Shown one piece after another: positions 60,181-64,000 of a stretch of DNA of 64,000 nt (its first letter is position 1; each line of letters opens with the position of its first letter). This DNA is from Phlegmacium glaucopus (lineage: Eukaryota > Basidiomycota > Agaricomycetes > Agaricales > Cortinariaceae). The translations under genes were made by a program, and so were the position numbers. The stretch is from NCBI GenBank assembly GCA_015039465.1, contig MU130701.1, positions 329,938 through 393,937 on the forward strand, given 5' to 3'. The notes below the pieces were generated by a model. It did not search any database. It was given only the letters and a program-made list of their open reading frames with translations, and was not told the DNA's origin.

Positions 60181-61670
60181 ATCCCATAAATCTTGATGAC
60201 CTTGCTTTGACCTTGTTGATTTCAGATGTAAAGATAAAGTGGAGGTGTTTGGCAATGCTGATTTGGTGTTAAGTTTAAACAAAGGGATAACATTGGAGTA
60301 ATTCCAGAACAGACAGAACGGAACTGGAACAAGTAACAGAAAGGACTTTGGCTCAGTGTATGTGCTGTGCCGCCCAGCTCCTATAGTGTCCTGATTTTGG
60401 AACCAGAAGAGAAAGGAATAAGATGGAAGCCTCAGTGACTTAGAGGATGAACAAGAGGAGGAAATTAAGTTGATATTTGAAACTAAGGAAAACATACAAG
60501 CTTCAAGTACTTAAATATTCAAAGGAATAGCAACCAAAATATAAAAGATAAATATAAAGTGCTGCATTCTGCTCCCAGAAGGTCCTGCATTCTTGGGTGA
60601 ATAATCTGTAGCAGGAGTGCTGACTGATAGTGGGAAAGTGATGACAAAGAAATAGTTGTTATGGCAAAGATGTGGTAATGGGTTTGGAGTAACATTGGAA
60701 GAGCCAGAATGATATGGAAAGGTCTTGGAGTTGGATGTAGGAAGAGTAATCTGGATACAAGGGAAAGTACTGGAACGGAGCACGGACTACTGGAGACAAC
60801 TCCGACAGAGCTGGACCGGAGTAATGTATAATGGAATGTAACATTTGGAGGAAGATGAGAAGGGAGAATACCATTTCAAGCCACCATTCAAGAGGCATTT
60901 TTTGTGCATCTGCACTGAGAATGCTCTCCCAGTATGTGTTGTTATAGTGTATTCTCACTGGAGGTACAGAACAAACTATGGAACTATTTTGAATGCTTTT
61001 TCATCATGTCTGAGGCTCTTGAAACATCCAGGGTTGGTGTGACATGGACAGTGACATGGATCACGGTTCAAGTTATTTGACCTCAAAGTGTTTTTCTGCC
61101 ACCTCAGGTGTTAAAAGTACTAGTCATGTGTGTTTAAGCTTGCATTCTGCTATGAGTTGCAAAAAAAACAAGGGAAAATGGTCAGTATTTGAGGCATCCA
61201 CAGCTGTATATCTCATGCAGCTGTGTTACAGCCGTGATGCAACATGCCAGCTGAATAGATTTATTTCCTCTTTGTATTTCAACTCATAAAAAATAGGATT
61301 ATATTCTTTCAGATACAAAGAAAGGCCTATAAAAATTTTGTGGAAAGCAGATGCAATTGTGGTTTGAGAGGGGAAGTCAAACATCCCCTCTGTTTTCAGC
61401 AGTTTGTCCCAAGCCCCTTCTGCAAAGGAGTCCAGGAACCAGACTGGAGCAAGGGCTTGCTCCGAACCTAAGCATATGGTACTGGGTCAGGGTAGATTAC
61501 ATAAATTCCAAAAAAGGAAATTTTTTAAAGATGGTAGAGAATTGTTTTAGGACCCTGAATATGTTTAAATTATATTAATAGCAGCTCTCCTTATTGAGCA
61601 AATTGAAAAATACATTCCTGGACATGGTGGTTAAATATTGTCTATGTAGTTGAACATTATGTTAACAAAG
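60181..61670. other. AT-rich region, no gene recognised
   Basis: Only short open frames without motifs on either strand. Confidence 0.45.
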
Positions 61671-61800
61671 GAAGAACTGATCTGGGAGATCAGCGAGAGT
61701 GAAGGGAAAGATGTGGGCAGTGGTTTGTATGTTATTGAAGGAGGAAGAACTGATCCAGGAGATCAGTGAGAGTGAAAGGGAAAATGTGGGCATAGTTTGG
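61671..61800. repeat. Two-copy 73-bp direct repeat
   Basis: GAAGAACTGATCTGGGAGAT at 61671 and a diverged copy at 61744 (GAAGAACTGATCCAGGAGAT), followed by similar GAGAGTGAA and ATGTGGGCA stretches. Confidence 0.8.
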
Positions 61801-62035
61801 GCAAAAACCCAAAGGGTTTTTCGACCAAAACAAGGGTCCTGATCTATTGAAAAACAAATCTAAGACGAGCTGTGATTCCCACATATAAGGAGCCCAGTGA
61901 CGCAGCAAGCGAAGACTTAGATACCTATAATTTAGGAGATGGGTGGAAAAATGAAATGACTCAGCTGGGTTAATCAACAGGCATGCATAGGGCAAAAAGA
62001 GGACTCTGTGGCATGCATGGGGCAAAAAGACAGTA

Positions 62036-62396
62036 CTTTACCCTCCCCCACACATTCTGAGTGGGTCCAAGCAGGTCCAAGCAGGTCCAAGCAATCCGAG
62101 CAAATTCCGGGTAAATTCCGACCAAATTCCGAGCAATCCAACCAAATTCCAACCAAGTTCTGACATCATTTAGGGTTAGGTTAAGGTTTGGTTAGAGTCT
62201 ATTTAGGGTTAGGATTAAGGTTTATTTAAGAGGTTAGGGCAGTATATTGATCCTAGGTAGTTATAATGAATTTGATGTAAAATTGGTCAGAATATGGTTG
62301 GATCCACTCAGATTCTGGTCAGATTTTGGTTGGATTGTGCTCGGATTCTATTCAGACCTGCTCGGACCTGCTCAGAATGTGTGGGGGAGAGTAAAG
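62036..62396. mobile_element. Inverted-repeat element
   Basis: The left end CTTTACCCTCCCCCACACAT and the right end are complementary over 26 bp with one mismatch. Inward, both arms contain repeated CAGGTCCAAG and ATTCCGACC-like words in inverted orientation. The centre holds TTTAGGGTTAGG words. Copies of GGACTCTGTGGCATGCATGG flank it on both sides (about 62001 and 62411), so it sits inside an older direct repeat. Confidence 0.75.
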
Positions 62397-63050
62397 GCCT
62401 CCAAAAAGAGGGGACTCTGTAGCATGCATGGGGCAAGAGAGTTGGAGATGCCACAAGTAGGCAAGGGCAAAGCAACAAGTAGGTGCAACAGATAGGAGGT
62501 AATGGGCAGGACACTGGCAGAGGGATGAAATTTGTTAAATTTGATGTCAAATGAAAACGGGGAGAGAGAAAGTGATTCTTAGCATTGTTTGATTTATTTC
62601 TCTGTAAATCCTTCTAAGACTGGGTGTATATGAAAAGAATGAGCTGCTCAGATGACAAGCAGGGAAATCCAGTCCAATGTTGAAGGTTGTGGCCGTGAAC
62701 CAGAGAAGCTGGTCACATCATAGACCAAATTCTATGTTCACACTCATTCCTCGCATTCACTTAGAATAAAATCTAGCAAAATTCATAAATTCTAAGGGAC
62801 TCCCAGGGCCTCCTGATATGATTTAATCCAGATGCACCAGGATGCACTAAAGGTGTCCTGAGCAAGTGTGTGACATTCTAAAATTTTATCTATGTTGTCC
62901 TAGGTTGTCCTGGGGTGTCCTGGGATGTCCTGGGTAGTGATGTGACACTAACAAATTACCCAAGGCTACCTCCAGTGATAGGACCCAGGAGATGTCTAGG
63001 GATGTAAACACACCATTTTCACAGTTTCACAACCTTTGCAGTATACTTGC
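62397..63050. other. Repeat-rich region, no gene
   Basis: Contains a cluster of GTCCTGGG words at 62890-62935, similar in style to other subterminal-repeat clusters here. No gene recognised. Confidence 0.45.
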
Positions 63051-63054
63051 AGAT

Positions 63055-63265
63055 GCTCACATATCATTGCGGATACTCGCAGATCATTGCACATCATTGC
63101 ACATCATTGCAGATCATTGCACATACTCGCACATCATTGCAGAATACTCGCAGATCATCACCAACATTCGCATTATCATTCGCAGTTACCAGCTGTTCTT
63201 GCAGATACTCGCAGATCATCACCAACATTCGCATTATCATTCGCAGTTACCAGCTGTTCTTGCAA
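63055..63265. repeat. Small satellite: 10-bp and 61-bp repeats
   Basis: First copies of a 10-bp word (ACATCATTGC/AGATCATTGC), then two copies of a 61-bp unit starting ATACTCGCAGATCATCACC at 63144 and 63205. Frames stay open but are not convincing genes. Confidence 0.9.
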
Positions 63266-64000
63266 TCTTTAAACACGACTCCAACAAAGGTCACTCAGGT
63301 GACTGTATTACTCATCACCTTTATTTTTATCTTGTCTCCTTTTATTTGGCTCTTATCTCCTATGTTTCATTACCAAATTACCGGATCCATGTGACTCCGC
63401 TTTAACCCGCATTTTACATTTCTGTTTCACCTTTCCGCACTTAGCTATTTGCTAGTTACTATATTATTAGCAGTAGCAATTAAGGGGAAACAACAGAGAG
63501 GAACAGACGAATTACCACAGTTTTGATCCCACCTTTGGAACATTGTACTAAGCTACTTGGGCACTCCTTCAAAATCATCCTGCAAACTTTGCTTTTTCTG
63601 CGCATTATCGTGCACTTTAAAGCAAACCTTTGCACCTCATAAAACCTCACTATCACCTACTGAAGAGAACTACATCAACCCCACGAACTATGTACTACTT
63701 GCGGTCTGTCCTCACCGCTGGTACAACACCGGCCAAAATCATTTTTCCTGATGTAGCTCCCATGCTTTGTAGTATATAGGTGTAAGGTGCTTATCTTTGA
63801 TAAGCACCTTAGAATTCAACTTGGTTCCTGGGTCCTTACATCCCCTAACACTAACTCAAGTTGACCGAGACAGGGAATCACTCACCATGGTACTGAGCTC
63901 TGGATGCTATGGGCACAATATCAAAAGGTAACAATAAGGAGGTCTTTACACTAAGCCACTAATTCTGATCGGACTCCAAGTAATCCAATCGGATTCTGAT
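63266..64000. other. Window end, no gene recognised
   Basis: Apart from the hairpin at 63783 nothing clear is visible. The last 40 bases carry TCTGATCGGA and TCCAATCGGATT words like those in the arms of the element at 62036, so another such element may begin here. Confidence 0.35.
63783..63811. repeat. Perfect hairpin, 13-bp arms
   Basis: TAAGGTGCTTATC, a TTT loop, and the exact complement. No U-tract or gene context decides its role; it could be the end of an element or a chance palindrome inside one. Confidence 0.7.

Noticed and set aside
62165..62225. TTAGGG-like words as possible telomere repeats
   Set aside because: Only a few imperfect words inside an inverted-repeat element; no tandem array.
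63055..63265. CRISPR-like array
   Set aside because: Repeats are directly adjacent with no unique spacers, and the genome is fungal.

Overview
The window looks like nuclear DNA of a basidiomycete fungus, most likely an agaricomycete. The evidence is short GT-AG introns (mostly 48-66 nt), NACHT-type NLR genes in tandem, fungal FunK1-type kinases, an F-box protein, a BTB protein, an aminoglycoside-phosphotransferase-like gene, a BRE4/ArAE_2-type membrane protein, a Tnp2-type CACTA transposase, hAT-like elements and a solo LTR. There are no bacterial operons and no CRISPR arrays. A 411-base run of N at 33026-33436 marks an assembly gap.

Region 1 (1-19.7 kb) is a tandem segmental duplication. 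Each unit runs: NLR gene, a set of Pro/Thr-rich repeat exons, a gag-like zinc-knuckle segment plus an SH3 domain, a decayed minus-strand fragment, an F-box gene, and a second NLR. Unit A (from before the window to about 10.4 kb) looks intact. Unit B (11.6-19.6 kb) keeps only its first NLR intact; its F-box gene and second NLR are pseudogenes. By hand-splicing I can join NACHT, repeat exons, zinc knuckle and SH3 into one continuous reading frame in both units (about 1.5-1.6 thousand residues). This proposed NLR-SH3 fusion is the most unusual thing in the window. The repeat exons begin and end in phase 0 and number differently in the two units.

Region 2 (19.7-31 kb) holds a broken SAM-dependent methyltransferase, an APH-like phosphotransferase with its catalytic residues, a BTB/POZ gene, and a long minus-strand multi-exon gene of the BRE4/ArAE_2 family. 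That gene is divergent from a FunK1 kinase gene.

Region 3 (31-47.6 kb) is a second, dispersed duplication. A FunK1 gene at 31.3 kb has its 5' part but is cut off at 32.87 kb by inserted DNA. A near-identical copy at 45.5-47.6 kb lacks the first exon but has the complete 3' part. A damaged piece of the BRE4/ArAE_2 gene lies next to the second copy. Between them are an AT-rich island with relics of dispersed agaricomycete hypothetical families, a heptanucleotide minisatellite, and the 3' half of a WDR59/Mtc5-like gene (SEA/GATOR2 complex).

Region 4 (47.6-64 kb) is repeat-rich and AT-rich. It holds one hAT-like element nested inside another (both with 8-bp target-site duplications), a CACTA/Tnp2 transposase pseudogene, a 48-bp tandem repeat, a foldback element, a solo LTR with a perfect 5-bp target duplication, an inverted-repeat element and several small satellites. 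Two nonsense codons in relic genes are CGA-to-TGA type, and one arm of the outer hAT element has lost CpG, which fits cytosine-methylation decay.
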